Assembly (NCBI GenBank): GCA_026710825.1
Contig: JAPOQH010000055.1
Location: 62,001-126,000 of the forward strand
Reading direction: 5' to 3'
DNA length: 64,000 bases
Origin: Chloroflexota bacterium
Lineage (GTDB): Bacteria; Chloroflexota; Dehalococcoidia; Lucifugimonadales; UBA3495
The stretch's first letter is position 1. Each line of letters starts with the position of its first letter. The notes below the pieces were generated by a model, which worked only from the letters and a program-made list of their open reading frames with translations, was not told where the DNA came from and ran no database searches. Made by a program: the position numbers and the translations under genes. Shown piece by piece: positions 15,702-24,471 of this stretch.

Positions 15702-17144
15702 TTATGGTTCGCAGTCGTATCCCAGCGCCACGGATTTTTCCCGGTCGCGCGCTGACGCTTCCTCATTCCCCAAAGTCTGGTGTACCGAACTGCGGGCGCA
15801 GTAGGCCAATGCGTCTTCGGCATCAAGCCGGAGAACTTCATCGAAATCTGCTATGGCAAGGACGTGATCTCCCTGCAACATGTGGGCGATGCCTCGCATA
15901 GAATACGCCTCCACAAGTTCCGGATCGAGTTGCGTGGCCTCATCCAAATCCACTATAGCCAGGTCATATTCCCTTCGGGCGATGTAGACGACTCCCCGCG
16001 TGCCGTGCGCCTCGGCGTATTCCGGGTTGAGTCGGATGGCTGTGTTGAGATCTGAAAGCGCCAGTCCATACTCGCTTAGATCGTGGTGAGCGATTCCTCG
16101 CAGCAAATATGCTTCTGGTGATTCCGGATTGAGTCGTACGGCCGCGTCGAAATCTCCGAGCGCCCGGTCAAACTCCTTCATACTGCGGTACGCTTTGCCG
16201 CGCTCGGTGTAGGTGTCGGCATCATTCGGGTTAAGTCGTAAGGCCTCGTCGAAGTCCTTTATGGCCCGGTCGAGTTCGCCCTTGTTCTTGTAGGCGAACC
16301 CCCGGTTATGATAAGCGTCGGCGTCGCCCGGGTTGAGCCGGAGCGACATTTCGAAGTCCTGAATCGCCAGGTCGTACTCCCCCAGGTCGCCGTAAGCGAC
16401 CCCTCGGTTGAAATAGGCGTCGGCATATTCAGGATCGATACGGATAGCCGCGTCGTAATCCTCGATCGCCCATTCGTGCTCTCCCAATTCGTCGTATGCG
16501 ACGCCCCGGTTGTAATAGGCGTCGGCATATTCAGGATCGAACCGGATAGCGACGGTGTAGTCCGCTATCGCCCATTCGTGCTCTCCCAAATCTGCGTGGG
16601 CGGCGCCGCGGCTATAATAAGCGGGCGCATACTCGGGGTTGAGCCCAATCCCTACGTCGTAATTCTCAATGGCCCGGTGGGGTTCCCCTTTCTCGCCGTA
16701 GGCGATTCCCCGTCCAAGGTGGGCGAGGAAAGATTCGGAGTCGAGTCGTATGGCCGCGTCGAGATCCTCGATGGCCCGGTCGTACTCCCCGATTGCGGTA
16801 TAGGCTATCCCCCGCAGGACGTAAGCCTCGGCGACATCGGGGTCCAGCCGGATGGCCTCGTCGAGATCCTCGAACGCTCGGTCATGCTCGCCCTTGGCGA
16901 CGTAGGCGCCTCCCCGGCCCATGCGGGCGTCGGAAGATTCCGGGTCCAGTTCGATGGCCGCGTCGAAATCCTCAATGGCCTGGTCATATTCCCCAGCCAA
17001 CAAATGCTCTCTGCCCTGTCCCACGTATTTGCTGGTTTCGATTGCCTGACAGGCGATTCCAAAACTCAGAACAGCAGCAATTGTCAGCAACATGCTCGAC
17101 CGAATTGGTCGGCAGATGGTATTGATGCTGGGACAGGCCACCAT
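15702..17144 (-). CDS. TPR-repeat lipoprotein
   Basis: ATG at 17144 is preceded by GGGGGC and gives a product with a lipoprotein signal: Arg-containing start, hydrophobic MLLTIAAVLSFGIAC with a plausible lipobox ending in Cys. The remainder (about 440 residues) is a tandem array of 34-residue TPR units, roughly twelve, with the repeating pattern YDRAIEDLDAAIRLDPE..EAY..RG.AY. It should be an extracytoplasmic scaffold for protein-protein contact. The DNA of adjacent units is similar, indicating expansion by duplication. It is followed directly by nadB without an obvious functional link. Confidence 0.88.
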   Translation of the reverse strand: MVACPSINTICRPIRSSMLLTIAAVLSFGIACQAIETSKYVGQGREHLLAGEYDQAIEDFDAAIELDPESSDARMGRGGAYVAKGEHDRAFEDLDEAIRLDPDVAEAYVLRGIAYTAIGEYDRAIEDLDAAIRLDSESFLAHLGRGIAYGEKGEPHRAIENYDVGIGLNPEYAPAYYSRGAAHADLGEHEWAIADYTVAIRFDPEYADAYYNRGVAYDELGEHEWAIEDYDAAIRIDPEYADAYFNRGVAYGDLGEYDLAIQDFEMSLRLNPGDADAYHNRGFAYKNKGELDRAIKDFDEALRLNPNDADTYTERGKAYRSMKEFDRALGDFDAAVRLNPESPEAYLLRGIAHHDLSEYGLALSDLNTAIRLNPEYAEAHGTRGVVYIARREYDLAIVDLDEATQLDPELVEAYSMRGIAHMLQGDHVLAIADFDEVLRLDAEDALAYCARSSVHQTLGNEEASARDREKSVALGYDCEP

Positions 17145-17239
17145 GCGCGTGCCCCCTTTTGGGGTTTGGGGCTGAAAGGCGATCACCAAGCTGACGATCT
17201 CGGTCGGCTGCCCTATACGCGACACTTCAACATAGCCAA

Positions 17240-17265
17240 TAGGGGCGAATGATCATTCGCCCCTA
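17240..17265. repeat. GGGGCGA-type palindrome, copy 3
   Basis: Perfect 26-bp palindrome, half-site TAGGGGCGAATGA, between the TPR gene start and the VOC gene end. Confidence 0.85.
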
Positions 17266-17294
17266 CGATGGTCAGCGTATGTCGCGGACGGCGT

Positions 17295-17783
17295 TTAGTC
17301 GTCGTCGCCCACCGCCGCCGGCTCCTCGATGGGATCCAACTGCCAGGGGAAGTTGCCGTCGAACAGGAACCCTTCCTTGTTGCCCCATTCCGACTCGGGA
17401 GATTCGTAGTAGATCTCGATCTCGTTGTCGTCGGGGTCATAGATGTACGCGCCCATGGATATGCCGTGGTCGCCCAGCCTCTTGAAGCGGACGCCATGCT
17501 CCTTGCAGCGCTCGTACAGTTCCTTCAGGTCGCGGAAGGAGTTCATCTGCCACGCCATGTGGGCCATGCCGACGCGGCGATCCTCGGGGCCCGGGGCATC
17601 CATCCCCAGCGGGATCAGCGCCAGTTCGTGGGACATGGTGGTGTCGGCGGACAGGAACGTCATTCCGCCCGGCCGGCCGGTCATCACGGTGAGGCCCAGC
17701 ACGTTGGTGTAAAAGTCAACGCTGCGCTCGATGTCGCGGACCTTGATGACCAGGTGGCCCAACTGCTTCGGTGTGTAAGCCAT
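17295..17783 (-). CDS. VOC-family (glyoxalase/extradiol dioxygenase-like) protein
   Basis: The 162-residue protein has the vicinal-oxygen-chelate fold pattern: LGHLVIKVRDIERSVDFYTN with a first metal-ligand His, a second module starting VGMAHMAWQMNSFRDLKEL with another His, and YDPDDNEIEIYYE ending with the metal-ligand Glu. The reaction cannot be assigned. ATG at 17783 is preceded by GGGAGG. The C-terminal acidic tail is extra. Divergent from the fusion gene at 18015. Confidence 0.85.
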   Translation of the reverse strand: MAYTPKQLGHLVIKVRDIERSVDFYTNVLGLTVMTGRPGGMTFLSADTTMSHELALIPLGMDAPGPEDRRVGMAHMAWQMNSFRDLKELYERCKEHGVRFKRLGDHGISMGAYIYDPDDNEIEIYYESPESEWGNKEGFLFDGNFPWQLDPIEEPAAVGDDD

Positions 17784-18014
17784 GAAATTACCTCCCTGAA
17801 CCGGAAATGAGAGTTGCTATGTTGCTCGCATTATAACGCACCAGGCCAGTGTGGCGCACATTGCGCCTCCCGCGGTGTGGCGCGCATCGCGACTATTGTG
17901 GTAAAAGCGCAGCCATATTATGTATTGCTGACCCGGTGGCGTCAGTATAATAAAACAAGCCGGCCGTCGGAGTTTCCGGGCCAATCTCAGCCAACGATCC
18001 CCGGTGAATCGCTG

Positions 18015-19766
18015 ATGACGGAAATTGCGCGACATACATTACCCCCCGGTTCTCCGCATTCGGATCCGGCGACGTTCGAGCGGTCATCATCTACCGTCAG
18101 GCGAGACGGCAAATCCGGCGCGAACGGTTCCGGCCTCGTATTCAAGCAGGCCACCGAGCCCTGGGAATTCGAGGAGATCCACCACCTCAACTACGCCTCA
18201 TTCGTCGAGGAAGTGCCCCAACATCCGGCCAACGACGACCGGCTGCTGGTGGACCAGTTCGACGAAGAGAATACGTACTTCATCTGCCGCCGCGGTTCAG
18301 ACCTGCTGGGGATGATCTGTGCCCGCGACCGCCGCCCGTTCTCGCTGGACCAGAAACTCGGCCGCCTGGAAAATTACCTGCCCCAGGCCGAGGGCGCCAA
18401 GATCTGCGAGATTCGCCTGCTGGCCGTGCGCCCCGACCTGCGTCGCACGCGAGTCCTGCCCGGCCTGCTGACCATGATGGCCAGCTACTGCCAGGAGGGT
18501 GGTTACGACTACGTGGTGATGTCCGGCCGCGTGTCGCAGCAGCACCTGTACCGCCACATCGGGTTCATCCCCTTCGGCCCGGTGGTGGGCGACGACGACG
18601 CGCCGTACCAGCCGATGTACCGGCCTGTGGGCAACGTCGGGGTTGAGTTCTCCGGCAAGTTCCACGAAGCAGTGGCCGCGCCCCCGGATGATCCGGTCAT
18701 CCTCACCCCCGGACCGGTCGCCATGCCGGCGGAGGTGGTCCAGGCGTTCCAGCGACCCCCGCTGTCTCACCGCTCAGCCGAATTTCAGGCACTCATGCGC
18801 AACGTGCGGCAGCGCCTTTGCGATTTGACCAACGCCAACCACTGCGCGGTGATGGTCGGTTCCGGCACGCTGGCCAACGACGTGGTATCGGCGCAAATTT
18901 CCCGTCTCAACGCGCCGGGGGTGATCGTGACCGCCGGCGAATTCGGCGAACGCCTTCTCGATCACGCCAACCGGATGGGTTTGGAATACGTCGCCGTGCA
19001 GCACGGGTGTGGCGAGCCTTTGGACTACCACCGCATCGAGCGCGCCCTGGCAGCACGTTCGGGCGGTTGGCTCTGGACCGTGCACTGCGAAACATCCACC
19101 GGAGCGCTGGCCGACCTGCCTCGTCTCAAGACCCTGTGCGCCCAGCACGACGCCCGCCTCGCGCTGGATTGCATCAGCAGCATCGCCGCGACGCCGGTGG
19201 ACCTGCGCGGCATCTGGCTCGCCAGCGGCGCCAGCGGCAAGGGGCTGGCCGCCTATCCTGGCCTGGGCCTCGTGTTCTGCCAGGAGATTCCTGACCCCGA
19301 CGCTGGTCTGCCCCGCTACCTGGATCTGGGGCTGCACTGTGGCGACCAGGAAGGCGGCGCGGTGCCCTTCACCCTGTCGTCCAACCTGCTGTCGGCGCTG
19401 GACGCCGGAGCGCAACGGCAAACACCGGAGTTGCTGGACCGGATTGAATCGGATGGACGCTGGCTGCGTGAACAACTCAGGGAACGCGGCTTCAGCCTCG
19501 TTGCCGCAGAATCAGACAGCATCGGCGCGGTGACCACCATCGCGTTGCCCAGGGATGCCGTCGACTCCGAGCGCATGGGGTGCGCTTTGGAGAACCTGGG
19601 CTATCACACGTCCTACGCCAGCGGTTACCTGCGTGAGCACAACTGGCTGCAGATCTGCCTGATGGGCGACGTGAACCGTGCCCAACTGGAGCAGTTGTTG
19701 CCGGTGCTTACCGCGCAACTCGACAAATCGACCCGGCTCCCCGGTGAGGTTGCGACTCTGTCGTAG
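18015..19766 (+). CDS. Acyltransferase (FeeM/GNAT-like) fused to class V aminotransferase
   Basis: The reading frame opens upstream, but ATG at 18015 (MTEIARHTLPPGSP) is the most sensible start, giving 583 residues. Residues about 35-215 (FKQATEPWEFEEIHHLNYAS, a long CEIRLLAVRPDLRRTRVLPG segment, YDYVVMSGRVSQQHLYRHIG) resemble N-acyl amino acid synthase/autoinducer synthase-type GNAT domains. From about 220 on (ILTPGPVAMPAEVVQAF, LSHRSAEFQ, VMVGSGTLAND) the protein is a class V PLP enzyme of the serine-glyoxylate aminotransferase type, with DCISSIAATPVD and the Schiff-base Lys in ASGKGLAAYPGL. The fusion implies the two activities share a metabolite; which one is not evident. Confidence 0.82.
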   Translation: MTEIARHTLPPGSPHSDPATFERSSSTVRRDGKSGANGSGLVFKQATEPWEFEEIHHLNYASFVEEVPQHPANDDRLLVDQFDEENTYFICRRGSDLLGMICARDRRPFSLDQKLGRLENYLPQAEGAKICEIRLLAVRPDLRRTRVLPGLLTMMASYCQEGGYDYVVMSGRVSQQHLYRHIGFIPFGPVVGDDDAPYQPMYRPVGNVGVEFSGKFHEAVAAPPDDPVILTPGPVAMPAEVVQAFQRPPLSHRSAEFQALMRNVRQRLCDLTNANHCAVMVGSGTLANDVVSAQISRLNAPGVIVTAGEFGERLLDHANRMGLEYVAVQHGCGEPLDYHRIERALAARSGGWLWTVHCETSTGALADLPRLKTLCAQHDARLALDCISSIAATPVDLRGIWLASGASGKGLAAYPGLGLVFCQEIPDPDAGLPRYLDLGLHCGDQEGGAVPFTLSSNLLSALDAGAQRQTPELLDRIESDGRWLREQLRERGFSLVAAESDSIGAVTTIALPRDAVDSERMGCALENLGYHTSYASGYLREHNWLQICLMGDVNRAQLEQLLPVLTAQLDKSTRLPGEVATLS

Positions 19767-19846
19767 CCGACTGACGGCACAATTCCGTTACCCACGATAT
19801 CCGCTCCAGCCGCTGCGGGTTTGGTCGCCAACCAGGAAGTGTAATC

Positions 19847-20074
19847 ATGAAACTGGCTCTCCTTCTCGTGGCGGCATCCGTCGTGTGCTTTTTCCTGGCC
19901 GCCTATGTTCTGTTTTTGGGCCTGCAGGTGCTGGAAATGAACTGGTGGCAGGGCGCACTGCTGGGCATCACCATGTGGTCGCTGGTGATAGCAACCCCAA
20001 TATTGGCCGTGTTCGGGATTCTGCGCGGCCTCAGAGCTTTCAAAAACAGGCGACGCGCAGCCCAACCACGCTGA
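19847..20074 (+). CDS. Small two-helix membrane protein
   Basis: A 75-residue protein from ATG at 19847 with two hydrophobic helices (ALLLVAASVVCFFLAAYVLF and ALLGITMWSLVIATPILAVF) and a basic tail KNRRRAAQPR, which places the C-terminus in the cytoplasm. Spaced 80 bp after the fusion gene. No family recognised. Supported by composition and by fitting exactly between its neighbours. Confidence 0.55.
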   Translation: MKLALLLVAASVVCFFLAAYVLFLGLQVLEMNWWQGALLGITMWSLVIATPILAVFGILRGLRAFKNRRRAAQPR

Positions 20075-20094
20075 CACCCGACGCAAAGACGACG

Positions 20095-20124
20095 CAAAAA
20101 GGGGCGGGTCTGAGACCCGCCCCC
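20095..20124 (-). terminator. Terminator for the aconitase operon
   Basis: Ten-bp stem GGGGCGGGTC / GACCCGCCCC with a 3-nt loop (20101-20123). Leftward it runs into TTTTT. It lies 28 bp beyond the aconitase stop and may also slow rightward transcription. Confidence 0.88.
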
Positions 20125-20151
20125 GTTAGTTGGCGTGCCTGTGAACGACGG

Positions 20152-22434
20152 TTAGTTGCCGCCTTCCTCCAGGTTCTTCATGTAGTTCATCGCGCTGCCC
20201 GCTTTGAACCACTCGATCTGCGCGTTGTTGAGGGTGTGCCGCAGGTTCAGCGTCTCCTCGCTGCCGTCGGCATGCTTCAGGACCGCCTGCACGGGCCGGT
20301 CGGGGGCCAACTGGTTCAGGCCCACCAGGCTCATGCGGTCGTCCTCCAGCACCCGGTCCCAGTCCGCCGGGTCCTCGAAGGTCAGCGGCAACAGGCCCTG
20401 CTTCTTCAGGTTGGACTCGTGGATGCGGGCAAAGCTGCGAGTGATGATGGCTGCTGCGCCCAGCATGCGAGGCGACAGGGCGGCATGCTCACGGCTGGAG
20501 CCCTCCCCGTAGTTCTCGTCGCCGATGGCGACCCAACGCAGGTTCTCGGCCTTGTATGCCCGGGCAATCTCGGGTATCGGCATGATCTCCTCGCCGGAGA
20601 GTTGGTTCTTGCCCGTGCCGGTGTCATCGGTGTAGGCGTTGTTGGCGCCCAGGAACATATTGTCGCTCAGGTTGTTAAGGTGCCCACGGTACTGCAGCCA
20701 GGGGCCAGCCGGTGAAATCGAGTCCGTGGTTGTCTTCCCCTGGGTCTTGACCAGGACGGGAATGTCCTCAAAGTCGTTGCCGTCCCAGGCTTCCCACGGC
20801 TGCAGCACCTGCAGGCGGGTGCTGGCCGGGTCAACCCGCACCTCGACGTCGCTGCCGTCTTCCGGCGGCTCCACGTACATATCGGTGCCGGGATCAAATC
20901 CCGTCGGCGGCACTTCCGGCGCTTCGGACGGCGGCTGCAGCATGAACTCGTTGCCGTCGGCGTCAACCAGCGGGTCGGTCAGCGGGTTGAACCGCAGGCT
21001 CCCGCCCAGTCCCATGGCGATTGCCAACTCGGGGCTGGCGATGAAGTTCATGGTGCCCGCGTTGCCGTCGTTGCGGCTGGGGAAGTTCCGGTTGTAGGAC
21101 GTTACGATGCTGTTGTCGGTGCCTCGCGCCTCGGGCCGATTCCATTGGCCGATGCACGGGCCGCAGGCGTTGGCCAGTACGGTGGCGCCGATTGACTCCA
21201 GCGCTTCCTGCTGTCCGTCGCGTTCGATGGTGGCGCGCACCTGCTCAGAGCCGGGGGTGACCAGCAGGCCGGACGCCGCCGTGACGCCGCGCGCCGCAGC
21301 CTGACGGGCCACGTCGGCGCAGCGCTCCATGTCCTCGTAGGACGAGTTGGTGCAGCTTCCAACCAGCGCCACGGACACGCGTTCCGGGAATCCTTCCCGG
21401 TCCACCTCGGCGGCCAGCGCGGAGATGGGCCGCGCGCGGTCGGGCGAGTGCGGGCCGGTGACGTGGGGTTCGAGAGTGGACAGGTCGATTTCCACAACCT
21501 GGTCGTAGAACTGTTCCGGATGCTCGTCGACCTCGGGGTCTGACCGCAGCAGGTGAGCGTACTCCTCGGCGATGTCAACCAGCTCGCCCCGTCCGGTGGC
21601 CCGCAGGTAGGTGGCCATGCGCTCGTCGTATGGGAACACATCGCCGGTTGCTCCCAGCTCAGCGCCCATGTTGCAGATGGTCCCCTTGCCGGTGGCGGAA
21701 ATCGACGCGGTGCCGGGGCCGAAGTACTCGATAATGGCGTTGGTGCCGCCGGATACGGTGAGTTCGTAGGCCAACTTGATGATGACGTCCTTGGGGGCCG
21801 TCCAACCGTTCATGGAGCCCGTCAGCTTGACGCCGATGATCCGCGGGTAGCGTACCTCCCAGGGCAGTCCCGCCATCACGTCGGCCGCGTCCGCGCCGCC
21901 CACGCCGATGGCCAGGGAACACAGCCCGCCGCCGTTCACGGTGTGGGAGTCGGTGCCGATGATCAGGGCGCCGGGGAACGCGTACTTTTCCAGCACCACC
22001 TGGTGGATGATGCCCGAGCCGGGACGCCAGAAGCCCATGCCGAAGCGGCGGCTGGCCGATTCCAGGAACTGGTACACCTCGTTGCTTTCGTTCAGGGCGT
22101 CCTGCAGGTCAGAGGACGCGCCCACGCGGGCCTGGACCAGGTGGTCGCAGTGGACGGTGGTCGGCACCGCCACCCGGTCGCGTCCCGACTGCATGAACTG
22201 CAGGATCGCCATCTGACCGGTCACGTCCTGGTGAGCGACGCGGTCGGGTCGCAGGTTGATGTAGCTGTCGCCAGGTCGCAGGTCGGCATCCGCCACGTCA
22301 TCCAGGTGGGAGAGCAGCAGCTTTTCCGACATGGTCAGCGGCCGATTCAGACGGGCGCGAACCTGCGTCAGCTTCTCGTCCATCTTGCGGTAGGTTTCCC
22401 GCACGAATTCCGGCGTGGAGTCAATGTTGCTCAT
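20152..22434 (-). CDS. acn: Aconitate hydratase (mitochondrial type)
   Basis: A 760-residue aconitase. It carries VPTTVHCDHLVQA, GTDSHTVNGGGLCSLAIGVG, and the iron-sulfur Cys residues in VGSCTNSSYEDM and ANACGPCIGQW, with TSYNRNFPSRNDGN and the swivel-domain GDENYGEGSSREHAALSPR. Length and the MDEKLTQVRARLNRPLTMSEK start match the mitochondrial/bacterial AcnA-M group rather than AcnB. It interconverts citrate and isocitrate in the TCA cycle. It lies 16 bp after a [2Fe-2S]-type protein and is third in an operon led by a ferredoxin, with a terminator after it. Confidence 0.96.
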   Translation of the reverse strand: MSNIDSTPEFVRETYRKMDEKLTQVRARLNRPLTMSEKLLLSHLDDVADADLRPGDSYINLRPDRVAHQDVTGQMAILQFMQSGRDRVAVPTTVHCDHLVQARVGASSDLQDALNESNEVYQFLESASRRFGMGFWRPGSGIIHQVVLEKYAFPGALIIGTDSHTVNGGGLCSLAIGVGGADAADVMAGLPWEVRYPRIIGVKLTGSMNGWTAPKDVIIKLAYELTVSGGTNAIIEYFGPGTASISATGKGTICNMGAELGATGDVFPYDERMATYLRATGRGELVDIAEEYAHLLRSDPEVDEHPEQFYDQVVEIDLSTLEPHVTGPHSPDRARPISALAAEVDREGFPERVSVALVGSCTNSSYEDMERCADVARQAAARGVTAASGLLVTPGSEQVRATIERDGQQEALESIGATVLANACGPCIGQWNRPEARGTDNSIVTSYNRNFPSRNDGNAGTMNFIASPELAIAMGLGGSLRFNPLTDPLVDADGNEFMLQPPSEAPEVPPTGFDPGTDMYVEPPEDGSDVEVRVDPASTRLQVLQPWEAWDGNDFEDIPVLVKTQGKTTTDSISPAGPWLQYRGHLNNLSDNMFLGANNAYTDDTGTGKNQLSGEEIMPIPEIARAYKAENLRWVAIGDENYGEGSSREHAALSPRMLGAAAIITRSFARIHESNLKKQGLLPLTFEDPADWDRVLEDDRMSLVGLNQLAPDRPVQAVLKHADGSEETLNLRHTLNNAQIEWFKAGSAMNYMKNLEEGGN

Positions 22435-22450
22435 TGTGTTTCACTCCTCC

Positions 22451-23278
22451 TCAGAAGGTAACTGTGCTTCCGTACTTTTCTGTCAGCGTCATGAACAATT
22501 GGTGTCGCTTTGGGTTGGCGGCGGCGTTTTCGGACCGACGCAGGTAGATGCGATATACCGTTTCCAGTTGATCATCCCCCATCCAGATGGCATAGCTGGG
22601 CATTCCGTTGCCCAGCACGCGGTGAATGAACTCCAGGCGGCGGACGCGGCTGAGTTGCAGGGCGACCCGCCCGTCGCCGTCGGTGGTGAGCACCGCGATG
22701 CCACCCCCAGTGTCGGGGTTCCCGCTGCCGTCCACGAACTGCATGTCGTCCAGCGTAGCCGGAATCGACACCGTCGCAGCCGCATTATGCACCATAACCA
22801 CGGCCTCGCCCAATCCAATGGGATGGTCGGCCATGCCGGCGCTGCAATCCAGCAGCAAACTCCGCAGCAGGTCAATGTCCGGCGGACCGTCCTGCGCATT
22901 CAACTCGGCGATGGGCTGCGCGCTCTCCGGCAGGTGGTCCTTGACTACCTGTTCCAGGTGATCCGGAATGGGAACGAAGTTCACGCGCCCCCGCCGGGTG
23001 ACGGTCGCTTCGCCGCAGATGGAACCGTAGAGCGCCTTTTCGTCGGACCAGCGCCGCACCACGTCGAATCTCGGACCATACGTGCAGCCCAATATGCAAC
23101 CCGCCGTGGTGACCTGTACCCTTTCGGCCGTGTCGTCGCCCACAGCGTCGTTCAGCTGACTGAGAATCGTGTCGGCGTTTCGACCCCGGTGATACCAACG
23201 CCCGCAGCCGGACTCGTCAGTGCATACGACGATGTTGACGTCCGGGCGTGCGGCGGGCCGAGTGTCTGATGCGCTCAT
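22451..23278 (-). CDS. Protein with N-terminal thioredoxin-like [2Fe-2S] domain
   Basis: ATG at 23278 (MSASDTRPAARPDVNIVVCT) is preferred to an upstream extension full of Arg. The first about 110 residues carry four Cys arranged as CTDESGCGRW and TTAGCILGC, the spacing of thioredoxin-like 2Fe-2S ferredoxins (NuoE/Shethna type). The C-terminal half (GDGRVALQLSRVRRLEFIHR ... YAIWMGDDQLETVYRIYL) is unrecognised. It is sandwiched between ferredoxin and aconitase genes, so an electron-transfer or cluster-related role near aconitase is a reasonable inference. Confidence 0.7.
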   Translation of the reverse strand: MSASDTRPAARPDVNIVVCTDESGCGRWYHRGRNADTILSQLNDAVGDDTAERVQVTTAGCILGCTYGPRFDVVRRWSDEKALYGSICGEATVTRRGRVNFVPIPDHLEQVVKDHLPESAQPIAELNAQDGPPDIDLLRSLLLDCSAGMADHPIGLGEAVVMVHNAAATVSIPATLDDMQFVDGSGNPDTGGGIAVLTTDGDGRVALQLSRVRRLEFIHRVLGNGMPSYAIWMGDDQLETVYRIYLRRSENAAANPKRHQLFMTLTEKYGSTVTF

Positions 23279-23320
23279 GGCGTCACGGTGTCGGGTGTCG
23301 TGGCGGTGTTGGACAAAACG

Positions 23321-23347
23321 TCCGCCCGGCTGCTGAGCGCCGGGCGG
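23321..23347 (-). terminator. Weak hairpin after the ferredoxin gene
   Basis: CGCCCGGC / GCCGGGCG arms around CTGCTGA, followed leftward by ACGTTTTG. It could partly terminate the ferredoxin transcript before the downstream [2Fe-2S] gene. Confidence 0.4.
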
Positions 23348-23418
23348 GAGAATGCTGAATGGGTCGCTGCGATGGGTCCGCCGAATCCGGCGAGACGGAC
23401 ATCGCGGCCGGCGCGGGA

Positions 23419-23661
23419 CTACTTGTCGAAGTAGTCGTAGTTGATCTTGATATATTCCTCGTACATGGCCGGTACCGCTTCTTCGGCGAAAATGGCCGTT
23501 ACGGGGCACACCGGCTCGCAGGCCGCGCAGTCAATGCACTCATCAGGACTGATGAAGAACATGTCATCGTCGTCGGTGGTGTAGATGCAGTCCACCGGGC
23601 ACACATCGACACAGGCGGCGTCTTTCACGCCGACACACGGCTCGGTAATGATGTAGGTCAT
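23419..23661 (-). CDS. Ferredoxin, 7Fe/8Fe bacterial type
   Basis: ATG at 23661 with GGGGAAA upstream gives an 80-residue ferredoxin, MTYIITEPCVGVKDAACVDV. Cys residues occur as C-x7-C-x3-C-x3-CP at the N-terminus and C-x2-C-x2-C-x3-CP in CIDCAACEPVCP; the first spacing suits a 3Fe-4S cluster, so a 7Fe protein is likely. It is an electron carrier in the cytoplasm and the first gene of the operon leading to aconitase. Confidence 0.92.
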   Translation of the reverse strand: MTYIITEPCVGVKDAACVDVCPVDCIYTTDDDDMFFISPDECIDCAACEPVCPVTAIFAEEAVPAMYEEYIKINYDYFDK

Positions 23662-23837
23662 AGCGGCTTTCCCCTCGGTTGATTTGGTTTCGGTTTGGGC
23701 AACGGCCCGGTGCGAAGCGGCCGGTCGACGTGCGGGGGCCACTCCAAATGATGCGAAATTATAGCACGGCAGTAGGTCTATGCAACCGGAACGACATCGT
23801 CATGGCAATCCCGACGTGGTTCCGATCTGCCCTCCAA

Positions 23838-24272
23838 TTACACCCGCGTGAACCGTTTCTTCGTGGACAGGGTGACAAAGGTCTGGGTTTTCTGGACGCC
23901 GTCGATTACGCCAATCTGGGTGCGCAGGAAATCACCCAGGCTCTCGGCGGATTCCAGCGCGGTCCAAACGAAAACGTCGTAGGGCCCGGTGGCCACCACG
24001 ACATAGTGCGCCTCATCAAGGTCCGCAATGCGTTCGGCCACGGCGTCGGATTTGCCCGGGCCGGTCTCCAGGCCAATCAGCGCGGTGGTGCCATAGCCCA
24101 TCTTTTCCAAGTTCGGCACCGCCACCACGTGAACGATGTCCTCCTTGATCAGGCGGCGCAAACGGCGGCGCACGGTGCCCTCACTCACGCCGACCGCGCG
24201 GGCGATTTTGGCGTTTGATGCACGCCCGTCTGACTGCAGAATCCCGATTATCTTCAGGTCAAGTTCATCCAT
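23838..24272 (-). CDS. Lrp/AsnC-family transcriptional regulator
   Basis: ATG at 24272 with GGAG upstream; 144 residues. The N-terminal helix-turn-helix is clear (MDELDLKIIGILQSDGRASN, then AKIARAVGVSEGTVRRRLRR), followed by the RAM ligand-sensing domain (TTALIGLETGPGKSDAVAER, VVVATGPYDVFVW). It probably controls an amino-acid-related gene; the EamA exporter follows on the same strand in the other direction of travel, so a direct target is not clear. Confidence 0.9.
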   Translation of the reverse strand: MDELDLKIIGILQSDGRASNAKIARAVGVSEGTVRRRLRRLIKEDIVHVVAVPNLEKMGYGTTALIGLETGPGKSDAVAERIADLDEAHYVVVATGPYDVFVWTALESAESLGDFLRTQIGVIDGVQKTQTFVTLSTKKRFTRV

Positions 24273-24471
24273 TGGTTGGTTGACTCCGTGCGTATCCACC
24301 GGAGCGATTCAGAATATCCCCGGCGCAAAAAGTTGACGATTGATGATATTCCCTGCCTTGCCGATTGTCAAACATCAAAGGCAGGCTATTGTCATTATTC
24401 GTCAAATTGACGACAGGATTCCAGCCAATTTACGCATACACGCGCATCATATACGTAATATCGTCGCCCGC

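Noticed and set aside
15780-17252. Plus-strand frames opposite the TPR gene
   Set aside because: They mirror the TPR repeat and show only periodic shadow sequence.
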